A stretch of 64,000 bases of DNA, taken from Bromus sterilis. Taxonomy: Eukaryota; Streptophyta; Magnoliopsida; Poales; Poaceae. Below the pieces are notes generated by a model. It searched no databases. It was not told where the DNA came from and was given only the letters and a program-made list of their open reading frames with translations. The stretch covers positions 401,455,016-401,519,015 of the forward strand of contig OX465597.1 of the NCBI GenBank assembly GCA_950022295.1, given 5' to 3'. This document shows, one piece after another, positions 35,553 through 47,070 of the stretch (positions within the stretch are counted from its first letter, which is position 1; each line of letters starts with the position of its first letter). A program made the translations under genes and the position numbers.

Positions 35553-35984
35553 TTACTCCTCATGCTTGTTCTTCTTCAGATCTCCGATTATACGTCGAAG
35601 GGTTTGGTTTTCAGCTTCCAGGATTTCCACTTGCACTTTGAGTACACGGAAATCTTCACAAAGTTGGTTGGTGATGCGGTAGGCTTCGGAGATGGTGGAA
35701 AGCGTGCGTTGATCTTCAAGTGAAGTGGAGGGCCCTGAAAGGTTAAGAGAAATATCATATTGAGGTTGGACAGATCCCACCATGATGGGATTTCTTGGAC
35801 CTCCTTGCTGTTGGACAGTGATAGTCTTGACTTCCTCTCTCACGGAGCGCTCCATCTCCGCTTGTCTTGCGGCAGTTTCTTCTTCAGTAGTCCAATCAAC
35901 GTGCTTCCCTTGATTAAGATCCTTCTGGACTTGACGTAGACGCGATCCCAAGAAGTACTCCCCGCTCGAGCCACAAGAAAACAT
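35553..35984 (-). CDS. Element B small third ORF with predicted coiled coil
   Basis: 143 codons starting MFSCGSSGEYFLGSRLRQ at 35984. The upstream in-frame extension to 36317 is rejected because it crosses a GC-rich, untranslated-looking segment. Residues about 40-65 are charged (TTEEETAARQAEMERSVREE). Residues about 105-140 show regular leucine, isoleucine and valine spacing (LCEDFRVLKVQVEILEAENQ), as expected of a coiled coil. It is separated from integrase by 0.5 kb and lies where Athila-type elements carry an extra ORF (env-like in some). No signal peptide or membrane segment is present, so an envelope role is not supported. A role in RNA or particle binding is only a guess. Confidence 0.5.
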   Translation of the reverse strand: MFSCGSSGEYFLGSRLRQVQKDLNQGKHVDWTTEEETAARQAEMERSVREEVKTITVQQQGGPRNPIMVGSVQPQYDISLNLSGPSTSLEDQRTLSTISEAYRITNQLCEDFRVLKVQVEILEAENQTLRRIIGDLKKNKHEE

Positions 35985-36449
35985 CTCTACTACTGAAGTT
36001 TTAGTCCTGGCAGAAATAGATCGAAAATAAAACACACGATATCGCGAGATACGTTGCCGGAACAATCCGGGAAAATATATAGCAAAAATTTCTGCACATA
36101 AAGGAAGGTAACGGGTCAAAGTGGAATCGGAGACGGACCTCTGGGTGTTCAGGCGTCTTCCCGGCGTGGACAGGGGTGGGGCCGCGCCAGAGGGGCGTCT
36201 GGGCCCCCTGGAGATGGTCTCCGGCTCCACTTTGGCCTCAAATTTTCTATATTTTGCAAAAACTCGTAATCTGGAACTTATATGGCGGTTTTGCGATGTT
36301 TCCTTACCGTAATACACACCTTTCCATATACTGCTTCTGCTGGTGTCTGAAACAAGGCTACAACATGTTCTTCATGAGTTGTTGTGTTTACCAAATCCAC
36401 ATAACATTGTCAGGGTCTCCTGCGATGTAATGCCTAATTCTTTGCCCAT

Positions 36450-37740
36450 TCACCACTTGAGGTTTTTTTTGAAGCTTACCACCACTTGAGGTTTGGTGCC
36501 TTCGAAATTTTTAATCTTGATCGCACCCGAGCGGTAGACTTCCTCAATATGAAATGGCCCTTCCCAGCTGGAAAGTAGTTTACCTGGAGAGAACCTGAAA
36601 CGGGATCTAAACAACAAAACTTTATCACCAACATTAAATTCACGTTTCAGAATCCTCCTATCGTGCCACTTCTTTACCTTTTCCTTGAACATTTTAGTGC
36701 TCTCGTAAGCTTCACTTCTGCACTCATCTAGAGAAGTCAAGTTCATGAGACACTTTTCACCAGCTAATTTTGGGTCAGCATTAAGCTCTCTAATAGCCGA
36801 GAAGGCTTTGTGTTCTAATTCTAATGGCAAATGGCAAGCCTTGCCATAAACCATCTTATAGGGAGACATGCCCATGGGGTTTTTGTAACCAGTTCTATAC
36901 GCCCACAAAGCATTTCCTAACTTATTCGACCAATCTTTTTTATTTATATTGACTGTCTTCTGTAAGATCAACTTGATCTCTCTATTAGTGAGCTCAACTT
37001 GCCCACTAGTTTGAGGGTGGTACAGTGAAGCAATTCTATGATTAACATCGTACTTGGCTAAAGCTTTTCTAAAAGCTCCATGTGTAAAGTGCGAACCCCC
37101 ATCAATCATGAGGTACCTGGGTACTCCAAACCTAGGAAAAATTACATCCTTGAGCATTTTCAAAGATGTCTTGTGATCAACACTTTCATTGGGGATTGCC
37201 TCTACCCACTTGGTTACATAGTCAACAACAACTAAAATGTGAGTGTACTTGTGCGAGGAAGGAAAAGGACCCATAAAATCAAAACCCCAACAATCAAAAG
37301 GCTCAATCACTAGAGAGTAATTCATAGGCATGTCGTTCCTTCCACTAATATTACAGACTCTCTGACACTTATCACAGGATAAAACATAACTTCTAGCATC
37401 CTTAAAGAGAGTAGGCCAATAAAAACCTGATTGAAGAACCTTATGTGCGGTCCTCTCACCAGCATGCTGTCCTCCATATGGACTGTCGTGACATTGTTTG
37501 AGAATGTCTTTCTGCTCGTGTTCAGGTATGCATCTTCTCACGATCCCATCTGGACCTTCTTTGAAAAGATGTGGGTCATCCCAAAAGTAATGCCTCAAAT
37601 CATGACATAACTTCTTCCTTTGCTGAAATGTTAAACCTGGAGGCAAAAACTTTGCAACGATACAGTTAGCATAATCTGCAAACCAAGGATCGGAGAGAGA
37701 TTGTACTTTTACAACAGCTAGCTGTTCTTCTGAAAACTGT
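36450..37740 (-). pseudogene. Integrase region of element B pol
   Basis: Frame open from about 37740 to the stop at 36450. The first ATG (37646) is internal to pol and not a true start. An HHCC zinc-binding part spans about 37520-37360 (CHDSPYGGQHAGERTAHK, CDKCQR). The catalytic core has the Asp blocks WGFDFMGPF and LMIDGGSHF and the Glu in LTNREIKLIL in the usual order, and a C-terminal GDKVLLFRSRF block follows. Integrase inserts the DNA copy. The end is damaged: ACCACTTGAGGTTT at 36452-36465 is repeated at 36481-36494 with filler between, which changes the last codons and brings an early stop. A frame change near 37735 separates it from RNaseH. Confidence 0.9.
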
Positions 37741-39693
37741 CATTGACTGGAATGGGATCATGCGGTATATCTTCCATCCTTGAAAGATTATCCGCCACCG
37801 GATTGTCTGCTCCTTTCCTATCGACAATCTGTAAATCAAATTCTTGAAGGAGTACCCATCGGATGAGTCTTGGTTTGGCATCCTTCTTCTCCATCAGATA
37901 CTTAATGGCAACATGGTCAGTATGAACAATAATCTTAGAGTCAACAATATATTGCCTAAACTTATCACAAGAAAACACTACTGCTAAGAATTCCTTCTCA
38001 GTAGTAGCATAAATCATTTGAGCACTATCAAGGGTTTTGCTAGCATAATATATAACATTCAACTTCTTATCAACCCTTTGCCCTAAAACTGCTCCAACAG
38101 CAATATCACTAGCATCACACATAATTTCAAAAGTTAAATTCCAATTAGGTGGTTGTACTATAGGAGCGGTTATCAAAGCTTTCTTAAGGACTTCGAAGGA
38201 TTCCTTACAATCTTCATAAAAAACAAAAGGAACATCCTTATGGAGAAGATTAGTAAGGGGTCCTGAAGTCTTAGAAAAGTCTTTAATAAATCTTCTATAG
38301 AAACCAGCATGACCGAGAAAACTACGAATACCTTTGATGTCCCTTGGATAGGGCATCCTTTCAATTGCTTCGATCTTGGCCCTGTCCACCTCAATTACCC
38401 TCTCGGAAATCTTGTGGCCAAGAACAATTCTCTCGTTGACCATAAAGTGGCACTTCTCCCAGTTAAGCACCAAATTTGTCTCCTCACGTCTCTGCAAAAC
38501 TTTATTAAGGTTGTGGAGACAATGGTCAAAAGAGGTTCCATAGACGGAGAAATCATCCATGAATACCTCCACAATTTCTTCGCAAAAACCATGAATGATA
38601 GCAGACATACACCTTTGAAAAATAGCAGGGGCATTACATAAACCAAAAGGCATACGTCTGTAAGCATAAGTACCATAGGGACCAGTAAAAGTGGTCTTCT
38701 CTTGATCAGCAGTGTTAACATGAATTTGAGAGAAGCCAAAATAACCATCAAGATAAAAAAAAGTTAGTATTTTTGGATAACCTTTCAAGCATTTGGTCGA
38801 TGAACGGCAATGTGTAGTGGTCCTTCCTGGTTTCCTTGTTCAGCTTCCTGTAATCAATACACATTCTATATCCAATAATAATTCTCGGAGGTATTAGTTC
38901 ATTATTATCATTAGGAACCACAGTTGTACCTCCTTTCTTTGGAACACAACGAACCAGGCCTACCCACTTACTATCAGCTATAGGGTAGATAATACCTGCG
39001 GCTAGAAGCTTGAGAATCTCGGTCCTTACAACATCCATCATCTTCGGATTCAACCGTCGTTGATGATTAACAACTGGTTTAGCATCAGGCTCGAGGTTGA
39101 TGGTATGTTGACAAATAGATGGACTAATCCCCTTAAGGTCATCAAGGGTATAGCCAATTGCACCTCGATGTTTGCGAAGTACTTCCAATAGTCGCTCTTC
39201 TTCATACCCTGAAAGGTTAGAATTTATAATAAAAGGATATACTTTCTTTTCATCTAAATAAGCATATTCGAGCGTATCGGGAAGAGGTTTAAGATCAAAC
39301 ACTGGATCTTCTTTTGGTTTCGATAAAATTCCCAAAGGCTCAACTGGAAGGTTGTGCTTTAGGATAGAAGGTTTTCTTAAGAATATGTCGTCCAGCTCAT
39401 TTCTCTCCTGCATATGCAAATCATTCTCGTGGTCCTCCATATATTTCTGCAAAGGATCATTAGGTGGAATAGCAATAGAAGCAATATCTTCAATAATCTT
39501 ATCGTTACTAGGAAAATTAGTACCACGAGGCTGCTTAGAGAACTTAGAAAATTTAAATTCATATGGCTCACCATTGAATTCAACAGAAACCTTACCTTTC
39601 TTGCAATCTATTATAGCTCCACAAGTTCTGAGAAAAGGTCTACCGAAAATAATAGGAAAACAGTTATCCCTTACTGAACCAAGTACTATAAAG
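37718..39693 (-). pseudogene. Protease end, RT and RNaseH of element B, frameshifted
   Basis: From 39693, next to the C insertion, the frame runs through the second protease block (FRPFLRTCG-like) into RT (LEPDAKPV, KKGGTTVVPND, YRMCIDYRKLN) to a stop at 38748. There an eight-base A run (38755-38762) has one base too many. RT continues in the next frame (YLDGYFGFSQI, RRMPFGLCNAP) with the catalytic VFMDDF at about 38550-38565, then RNaseH (FEIMCDASDIAVGAVLGQ, YATTEKEFLAVVFSCDKFR, HTDHVAIKYL) to 37718. RT and RNaseH copy the genomic RNA into DNA. Apart from the one-base shift the coding sequence is well kept, so the damage is fairly recent, or is a base-calling slip in the homopolymer. Confidence 0.9.
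39689..39693 (+). repeat. Target-site duplication TAAAG, left (element C)
   Basis: TAAAG here and GAAAG at 47066-47070 flank element C and differ by one base. B's protease frame joins across them. Confidence 0.75.
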
Positions 39694-41334
39694 TGATGGC
39701 TTCTCGCCCCTCGTTGGTTACCCCAAGTGGAAGGTTTGAGATGCAGTGTAGCAGCAAGTTTCCCTCGGTGAAGATACCAAGGTTATCGAACCAGTAGGAC
39801 TCAGGAGATACAAGTAGGTGGCAACGTCGCCAGAAATTTCTTCCTGACTAGGGTGTTTTCGTGGACCTGAACACAGCAACAAATAACTTTGCTCCCAACG
39901 AGTACAGAGGTGTTTTCAATTCCTCCGGCCTTGTGGTTTACAAAGGATCAACGCAAGAGATAAAAGGTGCAAAGGAAAGTAAAAGCAAAAAGTAAATTAA
40001 GGGTGTGAACAATAATGTGAAGATGGACCGGGATCCCGTGATTTTCACTAGTGATGTCTCTCTCCCAAAAGACGACAAAAGTGCTAGAGAGGTAAACAAA
40101 TCACAGTTGGGCAATTGACATGATTATGAAGGCACCGCAATGCTAACTATGCTGCAAAGAAAGGAAGGGCTCAAAAGCAATGGGCAGTACACCAAGGTAA
40201 GTAGACCGATATCCATCTGCATCTACTACGAATCATCCACCTTGAGATATCTATCTAGAACATCTCGCTGGTATTAAGTTGCGAATCCCACCCAAAGTGT
40301 AAACTCAAAGCAACAGACAACTGCATTAAAAGAACTTTTCGTAAAGTAAACAATCCTTGCACGCGCAGGTACACACACCATTGTTTTATCCCTGGTGGCA
40401 ACATCACATCCCCTAGTCTCATGTTTCTTCCACTCAAGCTAGACATCAAGGGGCTGAACCCACAATCGAGCATAACGCTCTCTCTTGGAGTTGCAAATAA
40501 AATACTTGGCCAAAGCAAATACCGCAACGGAGAACATGCAAGAATTTACTCAAGAACAAAATATAAAAGAGAAGAACCAAATATATTACTCATCACAATC
40601 TGAACATAGTCTCATAATCCTTCAGATCCCAACAAACTCAGCATAGCAATAGTAGAAATTACATAGATGCCTCGATCAGGTGAGGCAGCTCACGAGGACT
40701 CGAAAGTGGAAGCACAAAAGGGGGAGAGATTCAGCACATAGCTACTGGTCACGGACCCATGGTCCAAGGGGGACTACTCACGACACATCCGGGAGGCGTC
40801 CATGGCTATGGATGGTCTCCCGGAGGGGGTTCCTCCTTCCGGCAGGGTGCGGGGGCAGCTTCTCCAGGCAGCCCCGATCTTGAAACGGCGGCGGCGGCGG
40901 TACAGAGGGGAGTTCGCGAGAAAGAGATCGATATTAGGGGTTTCCACCCCGAGGGGTAAATATAGGTGAAGGGGGGCATCGAGGGGACCCACGAGGTAGT
41001 CAGGATGGTCCCTGGCGCGGCCCAGAGTGGGGCCGCGCCACCTGCCCTCCTGGCTGCCTGGTGGTGGCCCCCCTTCCTTCTCTTGGTGATTCCGGAAGCT
41101 TCTGTTGCGCTGGTTTTTTATATATTTTTCCCGGAATTTTTGGAGCACTTTTAATGGCCGGAAAACCTGAAATACAAAAACAGCAGAAAACATAAACTGA
41201 TAACTGGGTGCACTGAGTTAATAGGTTAGTCCAAATAGGTTCAAAAGTGTATGAAAGTTCAAGCAAAACATGCCAAAGTCACACAAAACATGCATGGAGC
41301 AAGAAGAAATTATAGATACGTTTGGGACGTATCA
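39694..41334 (-). repeat. 3' LTR of element C (family A)
   Basis: 1641 bp. GC hairpin arms at 41014-41022 and 41031-41039. TATA-like sequence (minus TATATTTA) at 40957-40964. The LTR pair differs by roughly a few percent by eye. Confidence 0.95.
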
Positions 41335-41348
41335 ACATCCCCAAGCTT
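41335..41348 (-). other. Polypurine tract (element C)
   Basis: Minus strand AAGCTTGGGGATGT before the LTR, identical to element 1. Confidence 0.85.
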
Positions 41349-44279
41349 AATTCCTGCTCGTCCTCGAGTAGGTAAATGATAACAAGTATAATTTCTGTGG
41401 TGACATGCCACACAACCATAAAAGGACTTTTAAGTAAAGTAATCAAAGCATGCAATTCAATTCGAGTCTTAACAATCAAGAGTCTATATTAGCATTGACA
41501 CAAGCAACAAAAGAACAAAGGGTGCATGAGCTCTCGCTGTCCGTGACTCGAATGTCTCCAAATGGTGTTTGCGTGCAAGCAAGGGACTGGGAAGAAAGAG
41601 AAAAAAGGTTGTTGAGAACAACTATCTACTAAAGTTTCACACTTGGTCTCCTTTGGATTCTTATCTGGACTCGTCCCCAGACCACTAGCCAGGTACAAGT
41701 CAAACTGATCCACTCCCTTTCGATATTTTGAGCACTCATGCAATGGATGAGCGTGAGCAAGAAATTTGCACCTAAAAGGCAAAACAGAAAGAAGGTGGAG
41801 GAGGAAGACAAAAAGGTGTGAAAGGCTCACATCAATGAGGACAATCATAGGCGAGAGAAGGCTATATGATAGATATGACGTGAGGAGTAGGGATTGCCAT
41901 ACAACGGATGCACATGTGAGCTAAAAGCTCTCCAAGGGAACTAGTGGGGGTGCATCTAACTTGCTTGGTCGAGAAGACCTAGAGCTCGTTTGAGGAGGCT
42001 CATCATTGAAATATACAAGCCAAGTTCTATAGTGTGAAGGGTCCCCATATAGCTATATGCATGATGATGATCTCTATGGAGTACAAGGGATAGAAGATGA
42101 AGTATTAGTGTGGATCTCTCAAAAGGAATAGTAGTATGCCCCCTTCTCTCTTTTTATTTTTATCTTTTTCTCTTTTTATGTTTTTTATTTTTTGGTGGCC
42201 TCAATGGCTCTTTCTATTTAACTCTCATTTGTCCTCTTTGGGATCTTTTGATTTTTTCCTCTTTGGGATCTTTTCCTCACTTTAGGGGCAATACTCTATA
42301 TTTTACTAGAATATAGGAGATCTTTCACACTTTACAAAGGTACTCACATAAAGAAAATGTAACTATCATGATGCAAATGTATGCCTCTGCCAGGGTAGCA
42401 GGATATGCAATGATACTAGCGCGTCATGTAGCAATGGTTAGGGCAAGGCCCAACTAGCATGCGGCTCATCGATCAAGCAAGTAGCATGTATGACATGAAG
42501 ATCAAGTCATTTGAAGGTGGATGTTGCATGGCAATGTATCTCGGAAAGGCTATGGAAATGCCTTGTAGGTAGGTATGGTGGCTGTTTTGAGGAAAGATAT
42601 AAGGAGGCTTACGATGACAGAGCGTATCATGCCAAGGGTTTGGATGCACCGGAGAAGTATGCGCCAACTCTCGAGGTGAGAAAGGGCAATGCACGGTACC
42701 GAAGACGCTAGAAAAAGTATAGGTGGCTGGAAGTGTCAACTTTCGAATACTCACATTAGTCCGAAGAACTCATGCACTTATTATCGGTAACTCTCAATCT
42801 AATCAGGAGGTTCACAAAGAGACAGGTACCCCGAGGAGGAGTGTATGGGGGTTTGGTTATCCTTGCGCATCCTCGACTCATGGTACGTGAGTGTACTCTA
42901 ATATTCCAATCCTCCAAAGGTTAGTGATCCACCTAGTAGCTAGAGTTCTCAACAAGGGTTTTTTGGTTTTCGAAAAGCACACGGATTGCCCAAAATACGA
43001 CATCTATCACTAATAGGCAAGAGCTCTTGACACCATAAGTTCAAACATTACTCTAGTCAATACCTCAAAACTATTGCAAGTTACTACTACAAAGAGAATA
43101 GCAACTTTAACTACCTACTTTCAGTCAAGACACAGAACTCAGTGCAACATGCAAACTCTCTAACAAGATAAAACATGCAACCTATAGAAAGTTCAACCTA
43201 AGATAAAAGAAAAGCTCTAGAAAAACTAAAGCACTACAACTAAACAGAACAACATCTAAGAAAAGAAAAAGAATAGCTCACAGCTAAAAGAATAAGCATG
43301 CAAATCCTATGAGGAGTTATAGTTCAAGCGGAGCGTGAATATCTCCCACACAAAAGAGTAAGTTGGGGTCTAACTTGTTACTGCAGCAAAGAAAGCAAAA
43401 CAAACCTAGAAAAGTAAAGAGCGAGACGCTCCAAGCAAAGCACATAACGCATGAAGTGATAAAAATATAGTGCAACGAGAGATGAACTGATAATTGTTGA
43501 TGAAGAAGGGGATGTATCGGGGGCATCCCCAAGCTTAGACGCTTGAGTCTCCTTGAATATTTATTGGGGGTGCACATGGGCATCCCCAAGCTTGAGCGTT
43601 TGACACTCCTGAATCTTCTTTCATCATCTTCCATCGCGCACTTGAAAACTCCCTTCATACATAACTCATTGTAGACTGATTAGAGAGGTAGGTTTGCAAA
43701 AGTGAAGAGAGACAAAATGTGGCAGAATCTGTGAATAACAGAACAGCAGGTAGAAACGAATTTTTAGGGGTACTTATGAACTCAAATAAAAAAACTCAGA
43801 ACATACGCAAGTTTCGTAATTGTATAGAGCACGCTGTGTAAAAAATTCAGCTCAAAAAGATGAACTGGGATTTTTCCATGATTTTTCTAGTCACAAGGAC
43901 AGAATCTGTTTTTTGGACAGCATGTCACAACTTTCACTTCCCTTGCCGTATGAGGCTAAACTAGGCACAAAGCTTGAAAAGTAAAGATACAATGATTTTG
44001 CTACAGTAGTAACAATCATCAAGACCACTAAGAACAGAACAAAAGCAAAAATAAAAACCTAAATTCGTTGCGGGCTGCTTCCCGAAAGCGCTTCTTTAGA
44101 GCCATTAGCTAGGCTTAAAGATTATGAAAGATGCTCATAAGAGAATAAGAATTGAAGCAAAAGAGAGCATCAAGAAGCAAATGTGAAACACATTTAAGCC
44201 TAACCCACTTCCTATGCATAGGAGTCTTGTAAGAAAATAAATCAAAGAAGTACAAAGTGACATGCATAGGAAGGAAGAA
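41349..44279 (-). other. 3' noncoding region of element C
   Basis: Counterpart of 7395-10213, in minus orientation. It includes the small-ORF remnant (43317-43658) and the paired PPT-like hairpins near 43510-43590. Nothing else coding is seen. Confidence 0.75.
43317..43658 (-). pseudogene. Small ORF, frameshifted copy (element C)
   Basis: Begins MKGVFKCAMEDDERR as in the other three copies. After about residue 47, inside the second hairpin, one extra base shifts the frame and gives an unrelated tail of 113 codons in total. The original C-terminus (LHALCA-like) can be read in the other frame. Confidence 0.5.
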
Positions 44280-45263
44280 CTAGAACAACTTCAAAACTTT
44301 CAACATGAAGAGAGGTGTTTTTGTAACATGGAAGTTTCTACAACCAAACTTTCCTCTCTCAAAGTAATTTTCAGTAGCATCATGAACAACATCAAGAATA
44401 TAACTATCACATAAATCATGTTGTTCATGACCTACAAGCACACGTGTATTGTTTTCAACACGGTTTTTAGGATGATAAGATAGATGCAACCCATCACATT
44501 GAGCCTTGATAAGAGCAAAATTCTCCGGAATTGGAGATTTCAAAAGGATAATAGGGCAATCAAGTGTGGGTGCAACAACAATAATTTCATGCTTAACATA
44601 AGGAACTATAGAAAGTTCATCTTCGTAGGCATCATCCATAGTGGCATCACGGCCATCAACAAAGCAAGTATCAAAATCATCAGAAAGGGAAGTATCAAGT
44701 GAGTCCTCAGAATCATAAGATTCCTCTTCATAGCAATCATTAGACTCTTCTTGCGCAGCAAGAATTCTATTTTTAAAATCCTCAATATAAGCATTGGAAG
44801 TATAATTCTCAAAGCAATAAGCAAGAACAACAAAGTTTTCAGACTTGTGAATAGTATCGTAATAATTTTCAATCAAAGAAGCAATCTCATAAGCACCTTT
44901 AAAAGCAACAAACTCTTCAATCTTTTCAACATCAAAGTAGTCATAAACACCTTTGGCATAAGAAGATAGGATCTCATTTTCATTAAACTCACATTGGAAA
45001 TGAAGGCGTTTACGCTCTATATTAGAGCAGCAAGTAAAATCATAAATGTGGCATAAACACTCAACATAGCAATAAGAAACTTGTATTTGATCCCATAATT
45101 GTTTCCCTTTCTGAGATAGGCGGTGCCGCGTATAATGAGCATGCTCATCCAATGATTTTCCCTCAACCAAGTCGGTTGGTTTTTTAGCGCGAGCACAAAT
45201 TGATCGAAGACGATCCAAGTGAAACATGTCCATCCTACCATATTTGGGTGGTTCCACACCCAT
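44280..45263 (-). CDS. Orphan ORF of element C, 327 codons, unknown function
   Basis: ATG at 45263 (MGVEPPKYGRMDMFHLDRLR) is preferred over an in-frame ATG 25 codons upstream, which lies in the T-rich leader. The frame is complete to 44280. There is no Gag, protease, RT or integrase motif. Residues 45-75 contain HYTRHRLSQKGKQLWDQIQ. The middle is rich in aromatic and acidic residues, with an acidic block EEESYDSEDSLDTSLSDDFD near 205-225. The C-terminal third (DGRDATMDDAYEDEL, APTLDCPII, LIKAQCDGLHLSY, GHEQHDLCDSYILDVVHD, TENYFERGKFG) is strongly conserved with element I. It lies directly after the PBS, where elements 1 and 2 have gag. A structural or RNA-binding role is possible but unproven. 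Confidence 0.75.
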   Translation of the reverse strand: MGVEPPKYGRMDMFHLDRLRSICARAKKPTDLVEGKSLDEHAHYTRHRLSQKGKQLWDQIQVSYCYVECLCHIYDFTCCSNIERKRLHFQCEFNENEILSSYAKGVYDYFDVEKIEEFVAFKGAYEIASLIENYYDTIHKSENFVVLAYCFENYTSNAYIEDFKNRILAAQEESNDCYEEESYDSEDSLDTSLSDDFDTCFVDGRDATMDDAYEDELSIVPYVKHEIIVVAPTLDCPIILLKSPIPENFALIKAQCDGLHLSYHPKNRVENNTRVLVGHEQHDLCDSYILDVVHDATENYFERGKFGCRNFHVTKTPLFMLKVLKLF

Positions 45264-45398
45264 GGTGAAGATAGCATCAGTAGGTATTTTTGTTATTTTT
45301 GATAAAGGACACAAAAGTAAAAACTGAAAGGTAAACAAACAAGACTAAAAAGCAAAGGTAAAAGATAGTGTGCAACTCCCCTATCTTGTAGACTTGAG

Positions 45399-45416
45399 TC
45401 CCCGACAACGGCGCCA
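45399..45416 (-). other. Primer binding site, tRNA-Asp type (element C)
   Basis: Minus strand TGGCGCCGTTGTCGGGGA, one C-to-T change from the exact tRNA-Asp complement, 10 bases from the LTR. Confidence 0.9.
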
Positions 45417-45426
45417 GAAATTTTCT

Positions 45427-47065
45427 TGATGGCTTCTCGCCCCTCGTTGGTTACCCCAAGTGGAAGGTTTGAGATGCAGTGCAGCATCATGTTTCCCTCG
45501 GTGAAGATACCAAGGTTATCGAACCAGTAGGACTCAGGAGATACAAGTAGGTGGCAACGTCGCCAGAAATTTCTTCTTGACTAGGGTGTTGTCGTGGACC
45601 TGCACACAGCAACAAATAACTTTGCTCCCAACGAGTACAGAGGAGTTGTCAATTCCTCCGGCCTTGTGGTTTACAAAGGATCAATGCAAGAGATAAAAGG
45701 TGCAAAGGAAAGTAAAAGCGAAAAGTAAATTAAGGGTGTGAACAATAATGTGAAGATGGACCGGGATCCCGTGATTTTCACTAGTGATGTCTCTCTCCCA
45801 AAAGACGACAAAAGTGCTAGAGAGGTAAACAAATCACAGTTGGGCAATTGACAGGATTATGAAGGCACCACAATGCTAACTATGCTGCAAAGAAAGGAAG
45901 GGCTCAAAAGCAATGGGCAGTACGCCAAGGTAAGTAGACCAATATCCATCTGCATCTACTACGAATCATCCACCTTGAGATATCTATCTAGAACATCTCG
46001 CTGGTATTAAGTTGCGAATCCCACCCAAAGTGTAAACTGAAAGCAACAGACAACTGCATTAAAAGAACTTTGCGTAAAGTAAACAATCCTTGCACCCGCA
46101 GGTACACACACCGTTGTTTTATCCCTGGTGGCAACATCACATCCCCTAGTCTCATGTTTCTGTCACTCAAGCTAGACATCAAGGGGCTGAACCCACAATC
46201 GAGCATAACACTCTCTCTTGGAGTTGAAAATAAAATACTTGGCCAAAGCAAATACCGCAACGGAGAACATGCAAGAATTTACTCAAGAACAAAATATAAA
46301 AGAGAAGAACCAAATATATTACTCATCACAATCTGAACATAGTCTCATAATCCATCAGATCCAAAAAAACTCAGCATAGAAACAACAGAAATTACATAGA
46401 TGCCTCGATCATGTGAGGCAGCTCACGAGGACTCGAAAGTGGAAGCACAAAAGGGGGAGAGATTCATCACATAGCTACTGGTCACGGACCCATGGTCCAA
46501 GGGGGACTACTCACGTCACATCCGGGAGGCGTCCATGGCTATGGATGGTCTCCCGGAGGGGGTTCCTCCTTCCGGCAGGGTGCCGGGGCAGCTTCTCCAG
46601 GCAGCCCCGATCTTGAAATGGCGGCGGCGGCGGTACATAGGGGAGTTCGCGAGAAATAGATCGATATTAGGGGTTTGCACCCTGAGGGGTAAATATAGGC
46701 GAAGGGGGGCATCGAGGGGACCCACGAGGCAGTCAGGACGGTCCCTGCGCGGCCCAGGGTGGGGCCGCGCCACCTGCCGTCCTGGCTGCCTGGTGGTGGC
46801 CCCCCTTCCCTCTCTTGGTGATTCCGGAAGCTTCTTTTGCGCTGATTTTGTATATATTTTCCCAGAATTTTTGGAGCACTTTTAATGGCCGGAAAACCTG
46901 AAATACAAAAACAACAGAAAACAGAAACTGGCAACTGGGTGCACTGAGTTAATAGGTTAGTCCAAATAGGTTCAAAAGTGTATGCAAGTTCAAGCAAAAC
47001 ATGGCAAAGTCACACAAAACATGCGTGGAGCAAGCAGAAATTATAGATACGTTTGGGACATATCA
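45427..47065 (-). repeat. 5' LTR of element C (family A)
   Basis: 1639 bp. GC hairpin around 46747-46772 and TATA-like sequence at 46690-46698 on the minus strand. The right end reads GGGACATATCA, one base different from the usual ACGTATCA. Confidence 0.95.
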
Positions 47066-47070
47066 GAAAG

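Larger units (their letters stand above)
39694..47065 (-). mobile_element. Element C: non-autonomous Gypsy (family A) with orphan ORF
   Basis: 7372-bp minus-strand element. LTRs are 39694-41334 (1641 bp) and 45427-47065 (1639 bp), PBS 45399-45416, one ORF of unknown function 44280-45263, long 3' noncoding region 41349-44279, and PPT 41335-41348. It has the same LTR family, PBS type and 3' region as elements 1 and 2, but gag and protease are replaced by the orphan ORF. It is inserted in the protease gene of element B. Confidence 0.93.

Noticed and set aside
35985..36317. Upstream extension of the element B third ORF
   Set aside because: The added 111 codons cross GC-rich untranslated-like sequence; the internal ATG at 35984 starts the protein-like part.
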